Assembly: GCA_024233305.1 (NCBI GenBank)
Contig: JACKPV010000032.1
Location: 124,001-188,000, forward strand
Source: Verrucomicrobiales bacterium
GTDB lineage: Bacteria; Verrucomicrobiota; Verrucomicrobiia; Limisphaerales; J093
Length of the DNA stretch: 64,000 nucleotides
Reading direction: 5' to 3'
Part shown: positions 35,614 to 44,700 of the stretch, in pieces
Position numbering within the stretch: position 1 is the stretch's first letter
How the letters are laid out: every line of letters begins with the position of its first letter
Translations under genes and position numbers: made by a program
The notes under the pieces: model-generated
What the model was told of the DNA's origin: nothing
What the model saw: only the letters and a program-made list of their open reading frames with translations
The model's database searches: none

Positions 35614-37053
35614 ATGAACACCGAAGCACTGTATCAACAACGCCTCAGCCGCTACGTGGCGGCGATGCGAAACGAAAAACCCGACTGCGTGCCGGTCCGG
35701 CCCTTCGTGGCCGAGTTCACGGCCAAGCATGCAGGGTACACGTGCCAGGAGGTGGCGCACGATTACCACAAGGCCTTCGAGGCCGCCATTCAGTGCGCGA
35801 AGGACTTCGATTGGGATGCCATCGTACCCAACATGGTCTACGTCTGGACCGGCCTGACCGAGGCGCTGGGCCTGCGTTACTACGGCGTGCCGGGCATCAA
35901 CATCCCGCCCGACATCGGGTTCAACTACATTGAGCCGGCCGAGGACGAGGCATTCATGCGGGCGGACGAATACGACGCGCTGATCGACGATCCCACGGCG
36001 TTTCTCTACGAAGTCTGGTTTCCCCGGGTATCGCGCGATGCCGTGCGCACAGGCGAGCCCTGCACCTACCGGCACAGCCTGGCCCTCGTAAAAGGCGCGA
36101 TGGCGATGCTCAGCTATTTCTACGCGTTCGGGCCGCAGATCGGTCGGATGCGAACCGAGTGCGGCACGGCCTCGGCCATCGCGGGCATCTTCAAGGCGCC
36201 GTTCGACATCCTGGCCGACAAGTTGCGCGGTTATGTCGGGTTGACGATGGACATGCACACCCAGCCGGACAAGGTGCTCAAAGCGTGCGAAGCGTTGGCG
36301 CCGCACTTGTGTCACGTGGGCCTGACCACCGCCGATCCCACCGGCCAGGTGCCCATCGGCTTCTGGATGCACCGCGGCTGCGTGCCCTTCGTCAACCCGA
36401 AGCAGTTCGACTCGCACTACTGGCCCACGCTCAAACCCATCATCGAGGAGTTCTGGAAGCACGGCCACCAGACGCTGTTCTATGCCGAGGGCAAGTGGCA
36501 TCACCATTTCGACGCGTTCCGCGAACTGCCCGACCGGAGCATCGTTTTCCACTGCGATCAGGACGACGTCTTCGCCGCGCACCGGCGCCTGCACGACAAG
36601 TTCGCCATCAGTGGCGGCATCCCGAACGTGCTGCTCAGCTACGGAAAGGAGGCGGAGGTGCGGGAATTCTGCGAGCGCGTGATCCGCGAGGTGGCGGCCG
36701 ATGGCGGCTACATCATGGACGCCGGCGCCATCATGCAGAACGACACGTCTTCGGAGAACCTGCGCCTCATGACCCGGATCGCCCGCGACCTGGGCGTCTA
36801 TTCGGGCAGCGCCTACCAGGTCACGCCACCCGACGCGGTGAAGGGACCGCAACCCACCGCGGAGGATTTGGCGCGTCCCGGAATGACCGGCGCGACGACG
36901 ACCCGGAAGGTGCCCGGGGTTTGCGTGCCGTGGGCGGAGAAGCAAGCCGAACTACCGGAGATCACCGGCGACGCCGACCTGATCCGCCGGGTTTGGGAGG
37001 CCAACGACGGCTTCGGCAACATGTTCATCTGGCAGTGCCTGCTGAGCTTCTGA
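35614..37053 (+). CDS. URO-D superfamily protein (long form)
   Basis: 479 residues; start ATG 35614. The URO-D-like pattern includes 'RLSRYVAAMRNEKPDCVPVR', 'EALGLRYYGVPGINIPPDIG', 'MRTECGTASAIAGIFKAPFD', 'HGHQTLFYAEGKWHHHFDAF', 'SIVFHCDQDDVFAAHRRL' and 'FAISGGIPNVLL'. It is longer than HemE (~350 residues) and differs from the 32.8 kb gene; the usual HxCG is replaced around 'FYAEGKW', so zinc and methyl chemistry may differ. Role unknown. Confidence 0.82.
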   Translation: MNTEALYQQRLSRYVAAMRNEKPDCVPVRPFVAEFTAKHAGYTCQEVAHDYHKAFEAAIQCAKDFDWDAIVPNMVYVWTGLTEALGLRYYGVPGINIPPDIGFNYIEPAEDEAFMRADEYDALIDDPTAFLYEVWFPRVSRDAVRTGEPCTYRHSLALVKGAMAMLSYFYAFGPQIGRMRTECGTASAIAGIFKAPFDILADKLRGYVGLTMDMHTQPDKVLKACEALAPHLCHVGLTTADPTGQVPIGFWMHRGCVPFVNPKQFDSHYWPTLKPIIEEFWKHGHQTLFYAEGKWHHHFDAFRELPDRSIVFHCDQDDVFAAHRRLHDKFAISGGIPNVLLSYGKEAEVREFCERVIREVAADGGYIMDAGAIMQNDTSSENLRLMTRIARDLGVYSGSAYQVTPPDAVKGPQPTAEDLARPGMTGATTTRKVPGVCVPWAEKQAELPEITGDADLIRRVWEANDGFGNMFIWQCLLSF

Positions 37054-37060
37054 GCCGTAT

Positions 37061-37245
37061 CGATTCAACACGCGGTAGCCGCCGACGTGTAGTCGGCGCT
37101 GAAATCCAAGGGCTTACGCGGTCTCGCCGGTTCCGACTGGCAGTCACGTTTTGGTGAATCGTCGCGCCCGGCAGCAGGCGGACGTATCGCGACTGAATCA
37201 TGCGCCGACTGCACGTCGGCGGCTACGATGTACTGAATGGTCACG
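37061..37245 (+). repeat. MITE-like repeat, copy 1
   Basis: About 185 bases with near-perfect 25-base inverted arms: 37075-37099 (gtagccgccgacgtg...) and 37202-37226 (...cacgtcggcggctac), 24 of 25 matching. A second copy in the same orientation lies at 40656-40840. No coding capacity, so it would depend on a transposase in trans. Confidence 0.75.
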
Positions 37246-37262
37246 ACTGAGCCGCAGGCGCT

Positions 37263-38516
37263 TCAGCGATCGACCTCGCCCAGGACGATGTCCACCGCGC
37301 CCAGGATGATGACCGCGTCGGCGAGCGTGCCGCCCAGACACATGTCCTCGAGGATGGTGAGGTTGATCAGACTCGGCGGGCGCACCCGGTAGCGATAGGG
37401 CCGGATGCCGCCTTCGCTGATCAGGTAGAAGCCGAGTTCGCCCTTGGGACACTCGATGCGACCGTAGGCTTCGCCCGCCGGCGGACGGAAATTCCGCTGC
37501 CGGACCTTGGGGTTCAGCACGGGCCCCTCCGGGATGTCGCGGATGGCCTCCTGCAGGATTCCGACCGATTCGCGCATTTCGAGGATGCGGAGCATGTAGC
37601 GGTCGAACACGTCCCCGTGATCGCCCAGCGGCACCCGGAACCGAAAACGATCATAGATGCTGTAACGATCCACCTTGCGGAGGTCGTAGTTGATGCCGCT
37701 GGCCCGCAGCCCCGGTCCGGTAATGCCGGCATTGACCGCGAGTTCGGGCGACAGCACCCCCACACCCTGCGTGCGCGCCAGCAGGATTTCGTTCCCAGTC
37801 AGCAGGTTTTCGAACTCGTCCAGGAACCGCGGAAACTCCCCCACCACCGCCGAGACGCGGTCGAGCCAGCCGGGTGGCAGGTCATTCCGACAACCGCCGA
37901 ACCGGTGGAAATTGCACATCATCCGGGCGCCGGTGAGATCCTCGAAGAGATCCAGCAAACGCTCGCGCTCGCGAAACGCGTACATCAGCGGCGTGCCCAT
38001 CGTGCCCATGTCGTGGCAGAGGAAGCCGACCAGGCAGGCGTGGTTGAGGAGCCGGGTCAATTCGCCCGTGATCACCCGGATGTATTCCGCCCGCTCCGGC
38101 ACCTCGATCCCCGCCAACTGCTCGACCGCCAGGGCGTAGGCCCAGTTGTTCGTCAGGGAACAGAAATAGTCCAAACGATCCGTGTACGGCATGGAGCCCA
38201 GCCAGGTCGTGTGCTCGGCCAGCTTCTCGTGGTTCCGGTGCAGGTAGCCGAACACGGGCTTGAGGCGGACGATCTGCTCGCCATCGAGGACCACGTCCAT
38301 CCGGAACACACCGTGCGTGGACGGATGATGCGGACCGATGGACACTTCGAGCACCTCGCCTTCGAGACAGCGCGGCGGCTTGCTCTTGGGCCGGACCTCG
38401 TAGCGGGGCGCCGGCGCCGGCAGTTCGACCGGCAGATCGTGTTCCAGTTGGTCCGGAACGAGATCCCCGGTGGAAAGCGCCGAAATCAACTGGGTATCTT
38501 CGCGGGTATCGCTCAT
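37263..38516 (-). CDS. nuoD: NADH-quinone oxidoreductase subunit D
   Basis: 417 residues (49-kDa family): 'VSIGPHHPSTHGVFRMDVVL', 'GYLHRNHEKLAEHTTWLGSM', 'YTDRLDYFCSLTNNWAYALA', 'DMGTMGTPLMYAFRERERLL' and the C-terminal 'VDIVLGEVDR'. It belongs to the Q module of respiratory complex I. Its start overlaps nuoC by 4 bases. No nuoE or later nuo gene follows; a repeat element and a convergent gene lie downstream. Confidence 0.96.
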   Translation of the reverse strand: MSDTREDTQLISALSTGDLVPDQLEHDLPVELPAPAPRYEVRPKSKPPRCLEGEVLEVSIGPHHPSTHGVFRMDVVLDGEQIVRLKPVFGYLHRNHEKLAEHTTWLGSMPYTDRLDYFCSLTNNWAYALAVEQLAGIEVPERAEYIRVITGELTRLLNHACLVGFLCHDMGTMGTPLMYAFRERERLLDLFEDLTGARMMCNFHRFGGCRNDLPPGWLDRVSAVVGEFPRFLDEFENLLTGNEILLARTQGVGVLSPELAVNAGITGPGLRASGINYDLRKVDRYSIYDRFRFRVPLGDHGDVFDRYMLRILEMRESVGILQEAIRDIPEGPVLNPKVRQRNFRPPAGEAYGRIECPKGELGFYLISEGGIRPYRYRVRPPSLINLTILEDMCLGGTLADAVIILGAVDIVLGEVDR

Positions 38517-39196
38517 GGCTGGCCGGGCAGAGGATAATGGCGCCGGGACTTGGTCACCACCTCGTCGTGCGGGGTCGGTTCATACTCGTAATCGTCCGGC
38601 TCGACGTAGTCCTTCCGCATCGGATGGTCGGCAAATCCCTCCCACATCAGCAACCGGCGGAGGTCCGGGTGGCCCCGGAAACGGACGCCGAACAGGTCGA
38701 AGACCTCGCGTTCCTGAAACTCGGCGCTCCGATAGGCCGGGGTGAGCGACGCCACTTCGTTCTGCTCGACCCGGTTGCGAGTGCGCTGCCGCAGAACAAC
38801 CGGGCCGTGCCGCAGACGCATCGAGTAAAGGTGGTAGACCACCTCGATGAAGCCCGGTTGATGCACCTGCACGGTCTCGACCACTTCGCGATCTGTGCCG
38901 TCGACCGCCTCGGTGCGCCGGACTTGCTGGGGCACATCCCGGTCCAACCAGTCCACGCCGGTGACGTTCGAGCAGTAGTCAAACTGCAAGGCGGGCTCGC
39001 GTTGGAGGAACCGCGCGACCTCGAGGGCATGGTCCGGGTCCACGACCAGGGAGGCCGGTCCGGACGGCGACGGGTTGTCCACCACCTCAAGCCGGGCATC
39101 CGGAACAGCGGCTTGAATGAGGGCCAGCAACTCGGGCGGTTGCGGGAGGCCCTGGGACACGGGGGGGTGGTCGGGGGAGGAGGCGGGAGGGTTCAC
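38513..39196 (-). CDS. nuoC: NADH-quinone oxidoreductase subunit C
   Basis: 227 residues (30-kDa family): 'YCSNVTGVDWLD', 'FIEVVYHLYSMRLRHGPVVL', 'SAEFQEREVFDLFGVRFRGH' and 'RRLLMWEGFADHPMRKDY'. The first ~30 residues are proline-rich and unusual. ATGA overlaps with both nuoB and nuoD show translational coupling. It is part of the hydrophilic arm of complex I. Confidence 0.96.
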   Translation of the reverse strand: MNPPASSPDHPPVSQGLPQPPELLALIQAAVPDARLEVVDNPSPSGPASLVVDPDHALEVARFLQREPALQFDYCSNVTGVDWLDRDVPQQVRRTEAVDGTDREVVETVQVHQPGFIEVVYHLYSMRLRHGPVVLRQRTRNRVEQNEVASLTPAYRSAEFQEREVFDLFGVRFRGHPDLRRLLMWEGFADHPMRKDYVEPDDYEYEPTPHDEVVTKSRRHYPLPGQP

Positions 39197-39825
39197 GACC
39201 GGGTGGGCTCCTTTTCGCGGGGCAGCGGGCGGGCTCGCCAGACCTCGGGGTTCTTGGGCGGCTCCAGGTCAAACGCGCCGTAGCCGGGCACGGGATACTC
39301 CCCGCCGATTTCCTCGCGCAGGTGCCGCGGGCGCCCGTCACCGGTCAACTTCTGTCCGGCGATCTTCTTCTGCAATGCGATGATGCCGTGCAGGAGCGCT
39401 TCGGGCCGGGGCGGACAGCCGGGGATGCTGATGTCCACCGGCAGATACCGGTCGATCCCCTTGAGGACGTTGTAGCCCTGCTTGAAAGGCCCGCCGGAGA
39501 TCGCGCAGGCGCCCATGGCGATCACGTACTTGGGCTCCGGCATCTGATTGAACAACCGGACGACGAGCGGCGCCATTTTCTTGGTGACCGTGCCCGCCAC
39601 GATCATGAGGTCCGCCTGTCGCGGGGAGGGCCGGAAGACCTCGGCGCCGAACCGCGCGATGTCGAAACGGGCCATCGACGCGGCGATCATCTCGATCGCG
39701 CAGCAGGCCAGGCCGAAATTGAGCGGCCAGACCGAGCTTCGCCGGCCCCAGTTGTAGAGTTCCTGCAGGGTGGTGGTGAACACCCCCTGCTTGCTCAGTT
39801 CGCTCCGCAAACCCTCGTCAATCAT
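39193..39825 (-). CDS. nuoB: NADH-quinone oxidoreductase subunit B
   Basis: 210 residues from ATG 39825. The N2 cluster ligands are visible: the CC pair in 'GLACCAIEMIAA', the Cys in 'VIAMGACAISGG' and the Cys in 'ISIPGCPPRPEALLHGI'. Longer upstream frames (to 40080) lack homology. The C-terminal extension after 'REEIGGEYPVPG' is longer than in E. coli. Confidence 0.96.
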   Translation of the reverse strand: MIDEGLRSELSKQGVFTTTLQELYNWGRRSSVWPLNFGLACCAIEMIAASMARFDIARFGAEVFRPSPRQADLMIVAGTVTKKMAPLVVRLFNQMPEPKYVIAMGACAISGGPFKQGYNVLKGIDRYLPVDISIPGCPPRPEALLHGIIALQKKIAGQKLTGDGRPRHLREEIGGEYPVPGYGAFDLEPPKNPEVWRARPLPREKEPTRS

Positions 39826-39878
39826 CGCCGCATCCTCGCTCAACCGCGCGCCCGGCGCCGGTCCATGACCAAACCACA

Positions 39879-40250
39879 TCAGCGCCAGCGCAACATCCCC
39901 TTGCGCCAGGCCCAAACCAGCCCTTCGACAAGCAACAAAAGGAACGCCATCATGGCCAGGAACCCTCCGGCCGAAAGGCCCCCGAAAACCACCGCAAACG
40001 GCAACAAGAACACCGCTTCGACATCGAAGATCAGAAAGATGATCGCGTAGAGGTAATAGCCCGAGTGAAACTGGATCCACGAATCACCCGTCGCCTCGAT
40101 GCCGCACTCGTAGGTGGCGTTCTTTTCGCGGCCCGGCTTCTGGGGAGAAACCAGCATGGCCCAGACCCGGGCCAGCACCAGCGGGCCCACGCAGAACCCC
40201 ACCGCCACGGCGCCCAGCACGCATAAGAACAGGTAAGGATGCTCGTCCAT
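39879..40250 (-). CDS. nuoA: NADH-quinone oxidoreductase subunit A
   Basis: 123 residues with three membrane helices and the family loop 'KNATYECGIEATGDSWIQFH' containing the conserved ECG, followed by 'YYLYAIIFLIFDVEAVFLLP'. It is the first gene of nuoABCD; nuoB begins 53 bases after its stop. Confidence 0.95.
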   Translation of the reverse strand: MDEHPYLFLCVLGAVAVGFCVGPLVLARVWAMLVSPQKPGREKNATYECGIEATGDSWIQFHSGYYLYAIIFLIFDVEAVFLLPFAVVFGGLSAGGFLAMMAFLLLLVEGLVWAWRKGMLRWR

Positions 40251-40298
40251 AAATTCAGCCCGGATGCGACTGCCGCCGGTTCGCGCCCGCCACCGCGC

Positions 40299-40574
40299 TC
40301 AGTGGCCCTCCTCTTTTCCCGGGGCCCGGCGCAGCCCGACCGAATGCGCGATGTCGTCGAACTCCTCCCGGCTTACCTCCTCAAGGCGTTTCCCGCGCTC
40401 GTTCAGCTTCTCGTTGATGCGGATGGCCTTCTCAGTCATCTCCTCGTGGGTCTCCCGCGAGCCGCCGAGCAGAGCGAAATTCTCGCCGGTCGTGACCCGC
40501 TTGTGACCGTCGGAATCCAGGCCCAGACCCAGCATCAGCGCTCGTCCCTTGCCTGCCGCTCGTTCGTTCGACAT
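40299..40574 (-). CDS. Small conserved-looking hypothetical protein upstream of nuoA
   Basis: 91 residues, hydrophilic and without membrane segments: 'MLGLGLDSDGHKRVTTGENF', 'LLGGSRETHEEMTEKAIRIN', 'EKLNERGKRLEEVSREEFDD'. Charged, regular composition and the position 48 bases before nuoA suggest a real gene in the same transcript. The C-terminal half is predicted helical, possibly coiled. No known domain was recognised. Confidence 0.75.
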   Translation of the reverse strand: MSNERAAGKGRALMLGLGLDSDGHKRVTTGENFALLGGSRETHEEMTEKAIRINEKLNERGKRLEEVSREEFDDIAHSVGLRRAPGKEEGH

Positions 40575-40655
40575 GCCGACAAGCTAAGACCGGCCCTGCG
40601 CAATACCAAGCGAAAATCCTGCCGCCCTTCGCTCGCCTCCGCCGCTCAGCCCTTA

Positions 40656-40840
40656 CGATTCAACAGGCCGAAGGCGCTGGCGTGCAGTCGGCGCTGATCT
40701 TCATGGGCTTGAGCGGTCCCGCCGGTTCCGACCGGCAGTCACCTTTCGATGAATCGTCGCGCTCGGCGGCAGGTGGACGGATCCCCACTGAATCATGCGC
40801 CGACTATCCGTCGGCGGCTACCAGACACTGCATGGTCACG
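40656..40840 (+). repeat. MITE-like repeat, copy 2
   Basis: Colinear with copy 1 at 37061-37245 (shared stretches such as 'ccgccggttccgac', 'ggcagtcac', 'gaatcatgcgccgact', 'cgtcggcggctac'), but the left inverted arm is eroded. It ends at the 3' end of the PEP-CTERM gene. Together the copies bracket nuoABCD. Confidence 0.72.
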
Positions 40841-40842
40841 GC

Positions 40843-41493
40843 TCAGCGTTTTCGGCGCGCGATCGCCCAGGCCAGCAGGCTCAACGATCCGATCAGTGCC
40901 CACGTCTCCGGCTCAGGCACGACGGTCAGCTGGCCGTTGATCACCGTCGAGTGCACTTGCAGGCCGCCCACCGCCGCGTAGTCCGTGCTGCCTGGATACA
41001 GGTCCCCATTTGCCTGGCTCATCCCGGCCAGTCGGAAGGACCACGTCCCGCCGTTCAAGCCGGTCGTGTCCAGCGTCACCGTCGCCAGTCGCGTCAGGCT
41101 CCCGGCGGGCAGCACGCCCACCTGGTGGTCGTCGAACGGATCGGTCAGCAACCGCACGTCCCGGTATTCCGGGTCGGTCACCGCCGGTTTGACGCCGGGG
41201 CTCACGGACTCCCATGGCGTGCCCAGCACGGCTTCGACGGCCTCGAACACCGGCGCGTTCCCGCCTCCTTTCCCGTCGTCGATCTGCATGCGCAGGTTCA
41301 TGCCCTTCGCCTGGAAATCCTGGCGGTCGCTGTTTTCGATCCACAATTCCACCACCTGGCCCGCCTGGTTGGGCAGCAGTTCGATGGTCCCCACGGTGAT
41401 CGTCAGATAGGGCGCCTGGCCCCAAGCCCGCAGGCCAAGGAACATTACCCCCAGGATCAACCACCATCGTCTGCTCGCTCGTCTCGTTGTCAT
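40843..41493 (-). CDS. PEP-CTERM sorting-domain exported protein
   Basis: 216 residues. Basic N-terminus and signal peptide ('WLILGVMFLGLRAWGQ'), a beta-rich cohesin-like middle ('LLPNQAGQVVELWIENSD', 'VTLDTTGLNGGTWSFRLAGM') and a C-terminal PEP-CTERM tag: 'VPEPETWALIGSLSLLAW' then a terminal Arg/Lys cluster. The tag directs handling by an exosortase, which is not in the window. Function unknown; surface or extracellular matrix location inferred. Confidence 0.9.
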   Translation of the reverse strand: MTTRRASRRWWLILGVMFLGLRAWGQAPYLTITVGTIELLPNQAGQVVELWIENSDRQDFQAKGMNLRMQIDDGKGGGNAPVFEAVEAVLGTPWESVSPGVKPAVTDPEYRDVRLLTDPFDDHQVGVLPAGSLTRLATVTLDTTGLNGGTWSFRLAGMSQANGDLYPGSTDYAAVGGLQVHSTVINGQLTVVPEPETWALIGSLSLLAWAIARRKR

Positions 41494-41573
41494 GTGCGTT
41501 CTGAAAGCCAGGTTGTCTGCGTCGTTGATTCGCCGAGTCACTCGGCACGCAGTCCCCCTCCGGCACCGCCACT

Positions 41574-41689
41574 TATGGAGTGCGGTGGCCTTGACACCGC
41601 CTTTCGGGCTTCGGCGCGCTTCGGGTCTTCGACAGCGCGTCCGGCCGCGAAAGCGCCGTCCGCGCTTCGCTTTGCCGGCGCACTCCATA
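41574..41689 (+). repeat. Short palindromic repeat family 2, copy 1
   Basis: About 116 bases framed by tatggagtgcgg and ccggcgcactccata, which are inverted repeats. The interior has 'gacaccgcctttcgggcttc' and 'cggcgcgcttcgg'. A second copy in the same orientation lies at 48011-48129. No coding capacity. Confidence 0.75.
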
Positions 41690-41752
41690 CGGGGAGGTCA
41701 CGCCTCATCTCGGAAACCGCTTGTGCTTCGATTGCGGCCTGGCAGATCGGTG

Positions 41753-44700
41753 TCATTGGGCCTGGCTTCTTCCTTCCACCACCCGGAAAAACCGCGCGGT
41801 TGTTTCTCCCTCCCGATCCAGCCACCAGCCGCGGCCGGTTGCTTCGAGTTCCCAGTCGCTTTCCACCACTTGCCATTCGTCACCGGCAAGGTCTCCCGTC
41901 CATTCGAGGCGCCATTGCCCGGGACCCGCTTCCAACTCCGCCAGCAAATGGCCTTCATCGGTCGAGTGCAGTTTCACCACAGGGCTCCTGCCTCCGGTCG
42001 GCAGACCGGTCTCCGGATCCAACCCGTCGATCCGGCCCTCGCTCAGCAACTGGCGCATGCCCGCTTGCGACAGGGGGCGGCCCACCTGCAACGTGGCTGG
42101 TCCGCTTCCGCCACCGGCGCCGAGCCGGCCCGCCCCGCTCAGGTTCAACAGCACGAGCGCCGTCGGTCCGCCGGTCTGATGGTAGTAGGGCAGGTAGACA
42201 TCGATGGCATCCACCGTGCGGTCCCGGTTCACGTCGTAAGGTGAGGTGACCGGGGCCTGGCCGCCCGGGGTTTGGTTGTAGTAAGGCTGGTAGACGTCGA
42301 TGGCGTCGACGAGGGCGTCGGTGGCGCTGTTGCCCACTTCGCCGACAGCGTTGCCGAAATAGAAGGTGTAGGGGGCGGCCAGGCCGGTGTTGGCGGTGGC
42401 CAGCACGGTGACTTCGAGCCAGGCCTTGGCCACGGCTTCGTTGGCATCGGCGGTGGCATCGAGGTTGTTGTCGTTCCAAAGCAAAGTGACTCGATCCGAG
42501 TTGTTGGCTCCTGCGCCAACACGCACGGTGACGCTCACCGGATCGGGCGCGAAGGCCCAACCGGCGGGGCGGTGGTTGTTGCCGGTCTTGAGGGTGAAGT
42601 CGGCGGCTGTCGGTGTGCCCGCCAGATCGGCGATGTCGACCATGATCCCGTTGAGGCCGCGGGAATAGGAAGTGTAGTTGGCGTAGCTACCAATGCCGCC
42701 GGGGAGCAGGACGCTTTTGTCCGGGGCGATGGCACTGTCGTCGTTGGCATCCGGACCCGCGTTGTTCCCGTCCCACTCGGAGTGGTTGTAGAAGACCCAT
42801 TGCGTCTCGACCTCGGGGTGGGGGATTCGCTCCAGGGTCACGCCGTTCAGGATCGGATTGCGATCCGCCCCGCCGTCGGCCACTGCCTCGCCGTCCAGTA
42901 AGATGGCCAGCGTCGAGGCGCCGGCCACGAACTCGTGCACGATCGCCGTCGCCCTCCCCGGCCAAGCCGGAATGCCCTGCCCCGTCGAGGGCCGGAAGTC
43001 ATCCGCAATCAACTGCCCCTGCACGAACACGTCGAAGCGACGGTCGTGGTCTCCGGACTCCGCAAAGAGCAACTGCAGTTTGTAGGGCCGGCCCGAGGTC
43101 AGGCCGGTCAAATCCACCTGCAGCACGCGTCGTTCGGGATCGCTGTGGTCGGCCTCCGCCCAGCGGATCGAGCGGAACACAGTCTCCAACGCATCGTCCG
43201 CCGTCGTATTGCCAAACTCCCGCGGCGTCCAGTCCGCAACCTCGCGTGGCGCGGTAACCGTAATGCCGGGGGCGTTGTCCGCGGTGAAGACCGCATCGCC
43301 CGCCTGGCCGGCCGCGCCGGGTGTTCCGACGTTGAACGCGTAAATGAAGTTGCCGGCCAGATCGAGACCCCGGGCGGGACCGTAGCCCAGCACCCGCTCG
43401 ACATGAGTTGTGGGCGGCACACTGCTGTCAAGGGTCGGGTCAGAACCTGACAACACCTCGGTCGCGTCGTTGAAGCCATCATTGTCGCTGTCAATCGCAA
43501 GCGGATTGGAACGAAGGACCAGTTCCTGCGCGTTGGTCAGGCCTTCACCGTCGGGATCATCGTCGCCGGTGGAGTCCTCGACGGCGCCAATGTCCGGGGC
43601 GGTTCCGACCGTTCGGACGAGTCCGCGCTGGTCGCTCGTGAGGCCGGAAACGACGCTTCCAGCATTGATCACGGGGCTGCCGGCCAGCGGGGCGATGGTC
43701 GGCGTAGGGCCGCCGTTGTCCGCCAGGGCGCCGAGGAGAAGCTTGTCCGCCGGCACGCCGGTGAAGTTCCCGTTCGCGCCGTCGACCAAGCCCGCCGAGC
43801 CGCCCGGGCCGATGAGGTTGTTGGCGCTCGCGGGACCGGCACTGCCGCCATTGGCCGACCCGATCCCGTCGTTGGGGTTGCCGGCCACCAATGTGTTGGT
43901 CAGCAGGGCGGCGTTCTTCCACAGAACCACCGCGTAACCTCCCGGCGCGCTGTTCCCGGTGATCGTCACGTGGCGCAGGGTTATCGCGGCGCTGCCGAGG
44001 ACCATGGCGCCGCCGATGCCGTCGGAACTATTGCCGCTGAAGGTCGAGTTCTCGATGAGCACCAGCGGCGAATCGCCCCAGCACTGAAGGGCGCCGCCTT
44101 CGCTCAGGGCGTTGTTGCCCGAGAAGGTGCAACCGCGGACGACCAGCGAACCGAAGCTCCAGACGCTACCGCCGAAGCCGTAGCCGGCAATGCGCGCGCG
44201 TCCGCCGGTCAGCGTGAGATTGCGCAGCGTCAACAACGCCGTGGAATCCACGAGAAAGTGGCGCAACTCGACCGACGGGCTGACCCGCAACGTCACGCCG
44301 GAGCTGCCAGTCGGGCCCTGGATGGTGACATCGACGCCAAGGGCATACAGGGCGGAACCGGCTTCGTAGTCGTTGACCGAGGACCAGGCCCGGTCCAGCA
44401 CGACCGTCTGGCCCGCGAGGCCGGGGGCGAAGGAGATGGTCTGGCTGCCACCGAGCGAGTTCGCATAGGTCAGCGCCTCGCGCAGGCTCGTCTGGCCGTC
44501 GCCGGCGTTCACTGTGTCGCTGGCGAGGGTGACGATGAGGCCCGGTGTCTCCGTGGTCTGGAACGTGCCCACGCTGCTGTAACCGATCCCCGCCTCGTTC
44601 TCCGCGAAGGCGGTGAGCGAATAGCCGGTCAGCGGCTGCAAGCCGGACGCCGCCGCGCTAAAAATCCCGGTGGTTCCCGCCACCTCAACCACCGTGACCC

